Shown here one piece after another: positions 1-11,089 of a stretch of DNA of 64,000 nucleotides. The stretch lies in contig JAKFFE010000019.1 of assembly GCA_036675345.1 (NCBI GenBank), forward strand, positions 1 to 64,000, written 5' to 3'. Below the pieces are notes generated by a model. It saw only the letters and a program-made list of their open reading frames with translations, was not told the origin of the DNA and searched no databases. The stretch is from JALYOC01 sp036675345 (lineage in GTDB: Bacteria; Myxococcota; Myxococcia; Myxococcales; Myxococcaceae). Each line of letters opens with the position of its first letter. The stretch's first letter is position 1. The position numbers and the translations under genes were made by a program.

Positions 1-1418
1 ATCGCGGTGCGGGAGGTGGAGGCGGCGCTCTTCCCGTCCTCCACCACCGTGGCCGCCGCCTCCCCCTTGCCGATCAGCTCCAGGGCCCGGGAGGCGGACA
101 CCGCCGAGGTCTGGTTCATCTCGGTGGTGGTGCTGGCGGTCTCGGTCAGCGCGGTCACCTGTTCGGCGGTGGCCGAGGAGAGCTGGGTGGCCGCCGACTG
201 CAGGTTGACCACCAGGCTGTTGAGCTCGTGGCCGGTGTCCTGCAACTGCTGGAGCATCCGGGTGGACTCGGCCCCGACGGTGAAGAACTGCTTGGCGATC
301 GCCACCAGCACCGAGACCACGAAGGCCAGCACCCCCAGCTGGAAGGTCCCGGTGTCGGTCACCGATCCTCCCACCGCCATCATCGAACGGAGCACGTCGA
401 AGGTGACGGTGCCCGCCATCAGCAGAAAGCCCCACACCACCACCCGGGCCACCGGATTGCCCTCCTTGCGGGCGCGGAGGTTCAGGTACACCGCGTACCC
501 CAGCCAGCCCAGGTAGATCACCAGGGTCAGCGCCAGGGAGGTCACCACCAGCCGCTGGGGGAGCAGCGCGGAGACCACCCCGGAGAGCACCAGTTGGCCG
601 AAGACCACCCACTCGAACAGGGGCCGGGCGTGGATCCGGTACAGCCGCTGGAAGAAGAGGACGAAGAACGGCGAGGCCAGGGCCAGCAGCGGGGGCATGG
701 CGCGGCGGATCAGCGAGTGATCGAACGACGCCCAGGTGAAGGACACCACCCCGAACACCCCGGCGTAGCCCAGCGCTCCGAGGCCGAAATAGAGCACGTC
801 CTTGCGGCGGCGCAGCGCCGCGGTGATCAACGCCACCACCCCGATCGCGCGCAGGATCCCGGACACCTCACCGGTCACCGTCACCGGCATCAGCGTCTTC
901 TGGGAGTGGTAGGGCGGGAAGTCGGCCGGATCCATCAGCTCCGGGGCGGCGAACGAGGTGCCCCCAAAGGGATCGAACTCCCGCAGCAGCAACAGCCGGC
1001 CCGCCTCGGGACGCAGCAGCGGCGCGGGGAGGGTAAACGCGGGGAAGCCCTGATCACTTTGCCAGTAGGGATCCGCCTCCCGCCCGCGCAGCCAGACCAC
1101 CTCGCCATCCAGGCGCGCGGTGATCGACGCGTTGCCCCGTCCCACCCAGACCCCCTGCAGCACCGGAGAGGGTTCCAGCCGGCGGGCCAGCCAGCAGCCC
1201 CCCGCGGAGAGCTTGAAGGGCAGCTGCTGGATCGCCCAGCCGTCGGGGACCGGACCGACCCCGCCCAGCGCCGCCTCCACCGCCGACGGATCCAGCGAGG
1301 GCGGCGGATCCGCGGGAAGATCGCAGCGGATCAGCCAGGAGGTCAGTGGCCGGGGTGCCTCAGGGGAGGCAGGGCCGGCGGCGAGCAGCATCGAGGAGAG
1401 GATCAGGAGGTTGAACAT
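1..1418 (-). CDS. MCP-like signalling protein with 7TM-type membrane region (3' end cut off)
   Basis: The first 472 residues are visible; the gene runs off the left edge. An N-terminal signal-like stretch (residues 1-20) precedes an extracytoplasmic region of about 160 residues, then about seven hydrophobic segments between residues 185 and 375, an arrangement like 7TMR-DISM receptors. From about residue 400 the sequence turns into the heptad, Thr/Ala-rich pattern of a methyl-accepting chemotaxis signalling domain (ATAEQVTALTETASTTTEM). The likely role is to sense an external or membrane signal and pass it to a chemosensory kinase. The start ATG has a GGAGGG ribosome site just upstream. The catalytically important hairpin tip lies outside the window, so coupling to CheA/CheW is inferred. 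It is not next to the che operon at 26829-32713. Confidence 0.8.
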   Translation of the reverse strand, partial: MFNLLILSSMLLAAGPASPEAPRPLTSWLIRCDLPADPPPSLDPSAVEAALGGVGPVPDGWAIQQLPFKLSAGGCWLARRLEPSPVLQGVWVGRGNASITARLDGEVVWLRGREADPYWQSDQGFPAFTLPAPLLRPEAGRLLLLREFDPFGGTSFAAPELMDPADFPPYHSQKTLMPVTVTGEVSGILRAIGVVALITAALRRRKDVLYFGLGALGYAGVFGVVSFTWASFDHSLIRRAMPPLLALASPFFVLFFQRLYRIHARPLFEWVVFGQLVLSGVVSALLPQRLVVTSLALTLVIYLGWLGYAVYLNLRARKEGNPVARVVVWGFLLMAGTVTFDVLRSMMAVGGSVTDTGTFQLGVLAFVVSVLVAIAKQFFTVGAESTRMLQQLQDTGHELNSLVVNLQSAATQLSSATAEQVTALTETASTTTEMNQTSAVSASRALELIGKGEAAATVVEDGKSAASTSRTA

Positions 1419-1472
1419 CGGCCCTCCGATGCTGACCTGATTCCGATGTGGGCATCAACTTCCAGCGACAGC

Positions 1473-2042
1473 CTAAGGCGTGGGGGTCGCCGGAGGGCCT
1501 CCCGGCTGGAGGGTCCGATGCAGGCGAGCAAGCTCGTATCCCTGAGACTCCAACCGTTTCAGGATGTTGGCGTACACCTCCTCCGACATCACCGGGGTCC
1601 GGCTGAGGATCCACAGGTAGTCGCGGCCGGGGTGGCCGACCACCGAATACTGGTAGTCGGGATCCAGCTGGATCACCCAGTAGTCGCCCCAGAAGGGACC
1701 AAAGAAGCTGACCTGCAGCCGGGCGTTGGTGGTGCGATCCACCACCCGGGCCCGGCCCACCGAGACCTTCTCCTCCCCCTCCAGCGAGCCGACCCGGCAG
1801 CGGTTGGTGACCGTGATCTCCCCGTCCGGCTTGAGCGCGTAGTGGGCGGTGGTCCCGGTGCAGCCCTTCTGGAACCGCTGCGGGTAGCTGGCGATCTCGT
1901 GCCAGGTGCCCAGGTAGCGCTGCAGGTCCACCTGCTCCACCGTCTCCAGCGGCGGCAGCCGGCGTCGTTCAGTGGTGCTGGCACAGCCCCCCAGGAAGAG
2001 GGAGGCCACGACCAGCAGCGCCAGGCCTGGGCGGGCGGGCAT
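1473..2042 (-). CDS. blc: outer-membrane lipocalin (Blc family lipoprotein)
   Basis: 189 aa. A signal peptide ends in the lipobox LGGC, so it should be a lipoprotein. The lipocalin GxW motif is present (YLGTWHEIA), as is the second family signature around YWVIQLDPDYQYSVVG, followed by the typical LSRTP segment. Blc proteins bind lipids or fatty acids in the cell envelope and are often made under membrane stress. The ATG shares its A with the TGA stop of the upstream DUF481 gene (TGATG), so translation is probably coupled and the two act in one operon. Length is normal for the family. Confidence 0.93.
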   Translation of the reverse strand: MPARPGLALLVVASLFLGGCASTTERRRLPPLETVEQVDLQRYLGTWHEIASYPQRFQKGCTGTTAHYALKPDGEITVTNRCRVGSLEGEEKVSVGRARVVDRTTNARLQVSFFGPFWGDYWVIQLDPDYQYSVVGHPGRDYLWILSRTPVMSEEVYANILKRLESQGYELARLHRTLQPGGPPATPTP

Positions 2043-2998
2043 CAGAAGCCGACCTCCACGCCCACGGTCAGCGCGGAGTCGGTGGGCACCTTGCCGGCGG
2101 CGGGCAGGCTGTCGTGGGTGATCTGGAAGCCCACCCCCAGCGAGACGTTCTCGATCAGCCGGGTGGTCAGCTTGGAGGTGGAGGAGACCAGCACCCGGAA
2201 GTCACCGGCGATGTTCAGCAGCACTTCCGCCTCCTCCACGAAGGAGATGTCCTTGGAGAGCCCGTAGCGGAAGCTGACGCCCAGCTTGGGGGCGATCAGG
2301 GTGATGTCCTCCACGTCCTGCCGGGTGGGGTAGTACTGGAAGCGCGACTCCTGGGCGTAGCGGACGGCGAGGTCGGTGCGCAGCATGAGCGCCTGGAAGT
2401 CCTTCTCAGCGCGCTCCACCCAGACGATGCCGGCGCCGACCTCACCCAGGGCCCGGTACTCGATGCTCTTGAGGTGGTCGGTCTCCAGGCCCAGCACCCC
2501 GTAGCTGGAGACGGTGGGGGTGAAGCGGCGGTCCACCCGTCCCTGCGCCAGCCCGTTGAGGGCGACCACCTGGGACTCGGTCTCACCGCTGGGGCGGCTC
2601 TGGCCGTAGGAGCCGACCAGCTTGCCGGAGATCACCCAGTTCTCGGTCTTGCGCTGCACGGTGGCGATCCCGGAGGTGGTCAGCGATTCGGCGTTGCCCT
2701 GCAAGGAGATCAAGGACGCGCCGATCGATCCGGTCCACTCCGGCTGGATCACCGCCGGGGCCACCGCGGGGGTGGCCACCGGGGTGGCCGCGTCCACCGG
2801 GACCGCGCCACCGCGGCGCTCCAGCTCGGCGGCGATCTTCTCCACCGCCTTGGCCGCCTGCTCCGCCGCCACCGCCGCACGCTCGGCGGCCGCGGCCGCG
2901 CGCTCCGCGGTGGACTCGGTGCTTCCGCCCTCCGCGGTCTGCCCCACGGGGACCACTGCCAACATCGCCGCCACGGTCATCGCCAACAAACCAGACAT
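2042..2998 (-). CDS. DUF481 (YdiY-like) outer-membrane barrel protein with N-terminal coiled coil
   Basis: 318 aa with a signal peptide. Residues about 28-63 form an Ala/Glu-rich heptad stretch (AERAAAAAERAAVAAEQAAK), probably a coiled coil. From about residue 90 alternating strands begin with WTGSIGASLISLQGNAESLT, typical of DUF481 salt-induced outer-membrane proteins, and the protein ends in an aromatic residue (VGVEVGF) as barrels do. A good ribosome site (AGGAG) lies 9 bases before the ATG. It is the first gene of a two-gene operon with blc. The exact function of DUF481 proteins is not established; an envelope role is inferred from family and context. Confidence 0.85.
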   Translation of the reverse strand: MSGLLAMTVAAMLAVVPVGQTAEGGSTESTAERAAAAAERAAVAAEQAAKAVEKIAAELERRGGAVPVDAATPVATPAVAPAVIQPEWTGSIGASLISLQGNAESLTTSGIATVQRKTENWVISGKLVGSYGQSRPSGETESQVVALNGLAQGRVDRRFTPTVSSYGVLGLETDHLKSIEYRALGEVGAGIVWVERAEKDFQALMLRTDLAVRYAQESRFQYYPTRQDVEDITLIAPKLGVSFRYGLSKDISFVEEAEVLLNIAGDFRVLVSSTSKLTTRLIENVSLGVGFQITHDSLPAAGKVPTDSALTVGVEVGF

Positions 2999-3134
2999 CG
3001 TTCTTCGCTCCTGATCGGCCCTGCGGGGCCGGTGGGTTCCATCTTCCGGGCGGAAGTTCCGCCTTGTGGAGCGTGGTGCCTAGCACTATTGCCCCGCACT
3101 AAAGTCGCACCTTCGCAGCCGGGAGCCGGACCAA

Positions 3135-5333
3135 ATGTTTACGCGCAACAGCGGGCACACCTGGCGGTTCTTCCGGGCCGGAGGCTTTGACCAGGTCCGG
3201 ATCGACACCGGGGCGGACCTGCTGGCGCTGCGACAGCTGGACCAGAAGCTGTGGGTGGCCCTGGCCTGCCCCACCACCGGGCTGGTGTTTGATGCCCGGA
3301 CCCTGACCATCCTGGACGACGACAAGGACGGACGGATCCGGGCCTCGGACATCGTGGACGCCTGCGAGTGGGTGGGCGGGTTGCTGGTGGACCAGGAGGC
3401 GCTGCCCAAGGGGTTGGCGGACCTGCCGCTGGACGGGATCAAGCAGGACTCGCCGGAGGGCGCCCTGTTCGTGCAGGCGGCCCGGGCGGTGCTGCGGGGC
3501 GCCAAGAAGCCGGACGCCACCTCGATCAGCGTCGAGGACGCCACCCACGCGGTGGACGCCTTCAACGCCGCGGGGCTGAACGGAGACGGGATCATCACCC
3601 CCCACTCCGCTCCCGGCCCGGAGCTGGCGGCGGTGATCACCGAGATCATCAGCTGCGTGGGTTCGGCGCCGGATCGCAGCGGCGCCCCCGGCCTGGATCT
3701 GCTGCGGGTGGAGCAGTTCTTCAACGACCTGCGCGCCCACCAGCAGTGGCGCCAACTGGCCACCCGGGATCCGTCGCTGCTGCCGCTGGGAGAGCAGACC
3801 CTGGCCGCCCGGGCGGTGCTGGCCGCGCTGGAGGCCAAGGGGGACGACTACTTCGCCCGCTGCCGGCTGGCGGCGTTCGACCCCCGCGCGGCGGGGCCGA
3901 TGAACCGCGACGAGAAGGAGTACGTGGCGCTGGCGGTCAAGGAGCTGACGGTGGGGATGGCGGAGATCGCCGCGCTGCCGCTGGCGATGGTGGCCGCCGG
4001 CCAGCCGCTGCCGCTGGGCGAAGGGGTGAACCCGGCCTGGAGGGAGAAGGTGGCGGCGCTGTCCGCCCAGTGTGTCACCCCGCTGCTGGGACAGCGGGAG
4101 CGGCTGACCGACGCGGACTGGACCGCGCTGAAGGCGGCGTTCGCGGTCCACGACGTGTGGATCGCCGGGAAGCAGGGCAAGTCGGTGGAGAAGCTGACCG
4201 ATGCCCGGATCGAGTTCCTGCTCAACGGTGGCCAGGAGGCGATGTTGCGGGAGCTGGTGGCGCAGGACGCGGCGCTGGCCCCGGTGGCCGGATCGCTGGC
4301 CAGCGTGGAGAAGCTGGTGCGGCTGCACCGCGACCTGTTCTCGCTGGTGAACAACTTCGTCGCCTTCCGCGAGTTCTACTCCAAGCGGGCCAAGGCCACC
4401 TTCCAGGCCGGCACCCTGTACATCGACGAGCGCAGCCTGGACCTGTGCATCCGGGTCCCGGACGCCGCCAAGCACGCCGAGCTGGGGGCGCTGTCCCGGA
4501 TGTACCTGGCCTACTGCGAGTGCAAGCGCGGGGATCTGAAGATGGTGATCGCCGCCTCCTTCACCGACGGGGACTCGGACAACCTGATGGTGGGCCGCAA
4601 CGGGGTGTTCTACGACCGCGACGGCAACGACTGGGACGCGACGATCATCAAGATCGTCACCAGCCCGATCAGCGTCCGCCAGGCCTTCATGGCCCCCTAC
4701 AAGAAGCTGATCCGCTTCGTGGAGGAGATGGTGGCCAAGCGCGCCGCGGAGGCGGACGAGAAGGCCACCGGGCGACTGACCACCGAGGCGGTGGACGTGA
4801 AGCAGGCAGCGGAGACCGGGGAACCGGTCAAGCCGCGCGGGCGGATCGACATCGGCACCGTGGCCGCGCTGGGCGTGGCGGTGGGCGGAATCACCGCCGC
4901 GATGGGAGCGATCTTCGGCGCGCTGTTCGGCCTGGGATGGCTGATGCCCCTGGGGCTGGTGGCCTGCCTGCTGGCGATCTCCGGACCGTCGATGATGATC
5001 GCCTGGCTCAAGCTGCGGCAGCGGAACCTGGCTCCGATGCTGGACGCCAACGGGTGGGCGATCAACTCCCCGGCCCGGGTGAACATCCCCTTCGGACGGT
5101 CGCTGACCCAGCGGCGCCGGCTGCCGCCGGGGGCGGCGCGGGATCTGGTGGATCCCTACGCGGACAAGAAGCGCCCCTGGTGGCTGTACATCCTGGCGGT
5201 GCTGGTGCTGGCCGCGGCGCTGGCCTGGCTCTCCGGCAAGGTGGACAAGTTCCTCCCGGTGGAGTTCCAGCGCAACACGGTGCTGAAGATGAACACCGCC
5301 CCGGCGGCCCCGGCCGCGCCGGTGACCCTGTAG
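3135..5333 (+). CDS. large membrane protein with EF-hand-like loops, function unknown
   Basis: 732 aa. I do not recognise a named family. Residues 61-72 (DDDKDGRIRASD) fit an EF-hand calcium loop, and a weaker loop (LNGDGIITP) lies about 90 residues on. A long, mostly helical soluble region follows. The C-terminal quarter holds hydrophobic segments around residues 577-625 and a last one around 680-700 (WWLYILAVLVLAAALAWL). There is no signal peptide, so the large N-terminal part is probably cytoplasmic with the C-terminus anchored in the membrane. The ATG has GGGAG 10 bases upstream. It stands alone between a divergent DUF481 gene and a convergent REC-GGDEF gene. Calcium binding is inferred from the loop pattern only. 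Confidence 0.85.
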   Translation: MFTRNSGHTWRFFRAGGFDQVRIDTGADLLALRQLDQKLWVALACPTTGLVFDARTLTILDDDKDGRIRASDIVDACEWVGGLLVDQEALPKGLADLPLDGIKQDSPEGALFVQAARAVLRGAKKPDATSISVEDATHAVDAFNAAGLNGDGIITPHSAPGPELAAVITEIISCVGSAPDRSGAPGLDLLRVEQFFNDLRAHQQWRQLATRDPSLLPLGEQTLAARAVLAALEAKGDDYFARCRLAAFDPRAAGPMNRDEKEYVALAVKELTVGMAEIAALPLAMVAAGQPLPLGEGVNPAWREKVAALSAQCVTPLLGQRERLTDADWTALKAAFAVHDVWIAGKQGKSVEKLTDARIEFLLNGGQEAMLRELVAQDAALAPVAGSLASVEKLVRLHRDLFSLVNNFVAFREFYSKRAKATFQAGTLYIDERSLDLCIRVPDAAKHAELGALSRMYLAYCECKRGDLKMVIAASFTDGDSDNLMVGRNGVFYDRDGNDWDATIIKIVTSPISVRQAFMAPYKKLIRFVEEMVAKRAAEADEKATGRLTTEAVDVKQAAETGEPVKPRGRIDIGTVAALGVAVGGITAAMGAIFGALFGLGWLMPLGLVACLLAISGPSMMIAWLKLRQRNLAPMLDANGWAINSPARVNIPFGRSLTQRRRLPPGAARDLVDPYADKKRPWWLYILAVLVLAAALAWLSGKVDKFLPVEFQRNTVLKMNTAPAAPAAPVTL

Positions 5334-5337
5334 GAGG

Positions 5338-6420
5338 CTAGCGGAGCAGCGGGGCAGCGGCTTCGGCCGCCGCCTGTTCGGGGCCGATCACCAGGCAGTT
5401 GCCGCCGTGGTCCCGCTTGGCCCGCTCCAGGGCGGCCATCGCCGCGTCCACCAGGGCCTCTCCGCGGGCGGCGGTCTGGGGAAAGAGCGCGATCCCCACG
5501 CTGGCGGTGGCGGAGCGGAAGCTGGGCTGGCCGTTGCTGCCCGGCGGCCGGGCGATCTCCCCCAGCACCCGTTCCGCGTAGCGGGTGGCCCGGGCCGCGT
5601 CCGCGCCGCCCAGCAGGACCGCGAACACGTCTCCGCCAAAGCGGGAGATGGTCTCCGGGTCGGAGGAACGTCCGGGCGAGCCCAGCGTCTCCGCCACCCG
5701 GCGTAGCAGCACGTCCCCTTCCCCGTAGCCGTGGATCAGGTTGTAGGCGCGGAACTGATCCACATCCACCATCACCAGGGCGAAGCCGCGACGACGGCGG
5801 CGGGCATCCTCCACCTCCGCGGCCAGCGCCTCCTGGAAGTAGCGGTGGTTGTAGGTCCCGGTCAGCCCGTCGCGGACGGCCAGCGACTCCAGCTTGGTGG
5901 CCACGTCCTCCATCGCCGCGGTGCGCTGGTCCAGGTTGCGCTGCAGATGCTTGCCCTTCTCCTCCAGCAGGGACATCGCATCGGAGAGAAAGCCGTTGCG
6001 CTGCTTGAGCTCCGCCACCAGCTGGTCGCGGATCTGGATCATCGCCGCTTCGTGGACCGATTCGCCCACCACCCGGCGCAGCTCGTCGGGGCGGAACGGC
6101 TTTTGGAGGAAGCGTTTGACCTTGGCGACGTTGATCGCGTCCTGGGCGTCGGTGATCCGCCCCGAGGCGGTGACCAGCACCCGGGCCGCGTGGGGCTGCA
6201 TCTTGGCGGCGCGCTGCAGAAAGTCGGTGCCCAGCATCCCGGGCAGCATCTGGTCCGCCACCACCGCGTCCACCCGCTCACGCTCCAGCACGTGCAGCCC
6301 GGCCTCGGCGGACTCCTCGCCCAGGACCAGGAAGTCCTTGGAGAGGATGTCCTTCATCATCCTCAGGATGACGACGTCGTCTTCGACCAGGAGGATTTTC
6401 GCGCCGACCAGAGCTGCCAT
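5338..6420 (-). CDS. response regulator with degenerate GGDEF domain (REC-GGDVF)
   Basis: 360 aa. The N-terminal REC domain is intact: acidic pair E13/D14, phospho-acceptor D56 (VVADQMLPG), T84 and K107 (QKPF). A short coiled linker follows, then a GGDEF-type domain with the usual DGLTGTYNHRYF entry, metal-site VDVDQF and GYGEGD. The signature itself reads GGDVF (262-266), with Val where the catalytic Glu should be, and an RSSD like an I-site lies two residues further upstream than usual. It may therefore bind GTP or c-di-GMP rather than make c-di-GMP. The ATG directly before KILLVEDD was chosen; an ATG at 6435 is also possible. Frames opening further upstream would overlap the divergent gene. 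Confidence 0.85.
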   Translation of the reverse strand: MAALVGAKILLVEDDVVILRMMKDILSKDFLVLGEESAEAGLHVLERERVDAVVADQMLPGMLGTDFLQRAAKMQPHAARVLVTASGRITDAQDAINVAKVKRFLQKPFRPDELRRVVGESVHEAAMIQIRDQLVAELKQRNGFLSDAMSLLEEKGKHLQRNLDQRTAAMEDVATKLESLAVRDGLTGTYNHRYFQEALAAEVEDARRRRRGFALVMVDVDQFRAYNLIHGYGEGDVLLRRVAETLGSPGRSSDPETISRFGGDVFAVLLGGADAARATRYAERVLGEIARPPGSNGQPSFRSATASVGIALFPQTAARGEALVDAAMAALERAKRDHGGNCLVIGPEQAAAEAAAPLLR

Positions 6421-6486
6421 GCTGGGGCGAATCATGCCAAAGCGCGCCGACCGAAAGCACGCCCCGGGCGGGATAACCGTGCTCGC

Positions 6487-6517
6487 TTGCTGGGGTTTTC
6501 GCACTCCCTGGTAAAAT
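6487..6517 (+). promoter_or_regulatory. candidate sigma-70-type promoter
   Basis: TTGCTG (6487-6492) and TAAAAT (6512-6517) are separated by 19 bases, in an AT-richer patch between the divergent REC-GGDEF and Asp-box lipoprotein genes. Transcription would begin near 6524, about 35 bases before the lipoprotein start. The spacing is slightly long, so this is only a candidate. Confidence 0.4.
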
Positions 6518-6557
6518 TCGGGTCGCAGTGGTGCGGCGCATCTGCTGAGCGAGGAGT

Positions 6558-7406
6558 TTGGTTGCGCAGGCGGACGACGTGGCATCGTGGGCAGCGGTGA
6601 GTCCCCTGCGCTCCGGTTGGCTGTGGCTGTTGCTGGTCCCCCTGTCGGCCTGCGCGCCGCGGGTGGGGGTGACCCGGGAGGCGGAGGGCGAGCTGTCCTT
6701 GCTGCGGCTGTTGCCGGTGCGCGACGGCGACCGGGGGTGGAGCGGAGACCTGGAGCCGGGAGAGAACCGCTTCGGCCTGAACCTGCTGGGGCTGTTCGCG
6801 GAAGGGGAGAACGTCTTTCTCTACGGAGGCCTGGTGTTCGGGGGCGGTCCGTACCGCTCCACGGTGCTGACCTCCAATGATTCGGGGGTGAGCTGGCGGG
6901 AGACGCTGGCGCCCTACGAGAACAGCGAGATCACCCAGGTGCAGTTCGTGGGTTGCACCGGGTGGGCGATCTCCGGCTGGAAGCAGGACGGGCCGGGAGA
7001 CCTGATCCTGCTGGGCAGCGGCGACTGCGGGAAGAGCTGGTTCACCCTCTCCGAGCTGCCGAAGACCGACGCCTCCGGCTGGCCGGTGGCGCTGGAGTTC
7101 GAGGACACCTTCAACGGGGTGATCACCCTGGCCTACCAGGCGCCGGATCTGGAGCGCGGCTATCTGCGCACCGGGGACGGCGGGCGGACCTGGCAGGAGA
7201 CCCTCACCCGCGCCCGCGCGGAGGAGCCCGGACGGACCCGGTGGGAGTTCACCTCCGAAAGCGGCGAGGGCTGGAAGCTGGAGCCGCAGCGGGGACACTA
7301 CGTGATCTCCCGCCGCCCCAACGCCCAGACTCCCTGGCAGGCGGCCGCGGTCCTCCCCGGCTGGCTGAAGGTGGAGGACAGCGAGTTCCGACCGCTGGCG
7401 AGATGA
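6558..7406 (+). CDS. lipoprotein with Asp-box (BNR/YCF48-like) repeats
   Basis: 282 aa. The leader ends in the lipobox LSAC, so this is likely a membrane-anchored lipoprotein. Three Asp-box motifs are visible (SNDSGVSW, SGDCGKSW, TGDGGRTW), the hallmark of BNR/sialidase-type beta-propellers; similar propellers occur in YCF48-like proteins. With only three boxes it is a small or partial propeller, and no sialidase catalytic residues can be assigned. A TTG start follows GAGGAG closely; a GTG at 6579 would also leave the signal peptide intact. It converges on the DUF255 gene with a 13-base gap. Confidence 0.8.
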   Translation: MVAQADDVASWAAVSPLRSGWLWLLLVPLSACAPRVGVTREAEGELSLLRLLPVRDGDRGWSGDLEPGENRFGLNLLGLFAEGENVFLYGGLVFGGGPYRSTVLTSNDSGVSWRETLAPYENSEITQVQFVGCTGWAISGWKQDGPGDLILLGSGDCGKSWFTLSELPKTDASGWPVALEFEDTFNGVITLAYQAPDLERGYLRTGDGGRTWQETLTRARAEEPGRTRWEFTSESGEGWKLEPQRGHYVISRRPNAQTPWQAAAVLPGWLKVEDSEFRPLAR

Positions 7407-7419
7407 AAAAGGGGTCTGG

Positions 7420-9498
<2,079 letters not shown>

Positions 9499-9566
9499 GG
9501 ACTGCGCTCCTGGGAGGGGGACGGGCTGGCTTTAATCACCGGGGGGGAGATGGGCAATCGGTGTCC

Positions 9567-10334
9567 TCAGGGCGGCACTCCGTCCTCGGGTCGCCACAGC
9601 AGGTAGCCGTGGTCCGCCAGCCAGGGGTCGCTGGCCACCCCGGGCAGGGTCGTGGCCAGCGCGCGCTGCGAGGCGGCAAAGGCGGCCTGGGGGGTGGGCT
9701 GGTCCGCCCGGGTCTGTTCCCAGGCCAGGGTCCAGGCGCGGAGGAAGGCGTGGATCGGCTCCCCGGGCAGGACCCGCCGGCGCAGGTCGCGCGGGAGCCA
9801 GTCGCGAAACTGCATCGGCGCGAAGCCCGCTTCGAAGGCGGTGAAGAAGAGCAGGGCCTCGCGGTGCAGGACGCCCTCCCGGCGCCGCAACAGATGGCAG
9901 GTGAGCAACCCTCCGGACGGGTCGGCGCTGCCTTCCACCGCCAGACCTCCCTCCGTCAGGGCTGCTCCCAGCAGGGCGTGGGCCTGGGGCAGCTCCTCGG
10001 CGCGGTAGCCACGCAGGACGTTCATCACCCGGACCAGCCGCGCCGGCTCCAGACTCTCGAAGCCACCCAGCTGGAAGCGGGTGTGGGCGGACTGGGCGGG
10101 AGCGGCGGCCTGGACCCGGGCAGGATCGATCTCCAGCCCCAGCACTTCCAAGGAGGGCGCCACCTCCCGGAACAGGGCGGCCGCCTCCAGGGTGGTGCCG
10201 GGGGTCTCCCCAAACCCGAGATCGATGAACGGCCCTTCCAGCAGCGGCCGCTCGTAGCGAAGCAGGTAGTGATCCAGCGCGCGCAGCCGGCCGGGGCGGG
10301 TCCGCCCCCGGGTGGTCCGGTTCGGTGCGCTCAC
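9567..10334 (-). CDS. class I SAM-dependent methyltransferase-like protein
   Basis: 255 aa. Motif I of the class I methyltransferase fold is visible (FIDLGFGETPGTTLE) with the acidic strand-2 end (LGLEIDPARV) that binds the SAM ribose. The rest is helical and no substrate can be named. The GTG start overlaps the stop of the upstream lipoprotein gene by four bases (GTGA), which fixes this start against a much longer open frame that only reads through the antisense of the lipoprotein. The two genes probably form an operon. Confidence 0.75.
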   Translation of the reverse strand: MSAPNRTTRGRTRPGRLRALDHYLLRYERPLLEGPFIDLGFGETPGTTLEAAALFREVAPSLEVLGLEIDPARVQAAAPAQSAHTRFQLGGFESLEPARLVRVMNVLRGYRAEELPQAHALLGAALTEGGLAVEGSADPSGGLLTCHLLRRREGVLHREALLFFTAFEAGFAPMQFRDWLPRDLRRRVLPGEPIHAFLRAWTLAWEQTRADQPTPQAAFAASQRALATTLPGVASDPWLADHGYLLWRPEDGVPP

Positions 10335-10963
10335 TGCCGCGAAGAGACTGTCAGCGGTCGCTCCCAGCGCAGCGAACCATCCTTCGCATACGCGCGCAGC
10401 ACCCCACCCTGGGCGCGCAGCTCCACCTCCAGGGGGCCCTCGGCTGTGCCCAGGCGCCCCCCCCGCTGGGGTCCGGAGAGCACCACCCGCCGGTTCAGAT
10501 CCACCTTCGCCAGCTGCGGTCCGTCCCAGACCAGGTCCACCTCCCCGTCCTGGCAGAAGGTGCCCCGTGGCCCGGAACCCACCTTCAGCTGCGGGCCGAA
10601 GCTGAGCAGCGCCCCGGTGCCGCGCTCCAGCAGCGCCAGTCGAAGCTCGCCGGGCGAATCCTCGACCGGAAGCGCGGCGGCGATCCTCCCCTCCCCCACC
10701 GCCAGTGCCACGGCGACGCTGGGAGATCTCCAGAGGGTGGCGCCGGTGGCGGCGTCCACCGCCTCCAGGCCCTGCGCCGTCCCCAGGAAGAGCACCGCGC
10801 CCTGCGGATCGGCGATCCCTCCGGGCACCACGGTGGCCAGGGGACCGCACGCCTCGGCGGCCGGTGGCGGCGGGGCCGGGGTGGAAGCGGCCGTCTCGTC
10901 CCGCTTCGGGGTGGAGGCGCAACCGACCAGCGAGATCAGGACCAGTGCGTGAGCAAGGCGCAT
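10331..10963 (-). CDS. lipoprotein with PQQ-like beta-propeller repeat
   Basis: 210 aa. The signal peptide ends in LVGC, so it is lipid-anchored. A PQQ-type blade motif is clear (GLEAVDAATGATLW) and a second weaker one lies near the C-terminus (LRAYAKDGSLRWERP). The protein is much shorter than BamB, so it cannot form a full eight-bladed propeller alone. A role in the envelope is inferred. It lies upstream of and overlaps the methyltransferase gene, and is divergent from the helicase. Confidence 0.75.
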   Translation of the reverse strand: MRLAHALVLISLVGCASTPKRDETAASTPAPPPPAAEACGPLATVVPGGIADPQGAVLFLGTAQGLEAVDAATGATLWRSPSVAVALAVGEGRIAAALPVEDSPGELRLALLERGTGALLSFGPQLKVGSGPRGTFCQDGEVDLVWDGPQLAKVDLNRRVVLSGPQRGGRLGTAEGPLEVELRAQGGVLRAYAKDGSLRWERPLTVSSRQ

Positions 10964-11089
10964 GGAAGGCAGGGTACTCCGGTGACGGACTTCAGCGGGC
11001 GGGTCGGGAGCCGAACTGTTGTCACCGGAGCGTCGCCGACCCCGACGAGGCCTTCGCTCCTCGCCGGTGAACGCGTTACACCCCGGTCC

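Noticed and set aside
6421..6585. Longer N-terminus for the REC-GGDEF regulator
   Set aside because: It would overlap the divergent lipoprotein start and its likely promoter, and the REC domain begins right after 6420.
10335..10922. Upstream extension of the methyltransferase
   Set aside because: Out of frame within the lipoprotein gene; the GTGA overlap gives a better start.
10325..11089. Upstream extension of the helicase
   Set aside because: Antisense to the PQQ-repeat lipoprotein; the helicase N-terminal domain starts after 11090.
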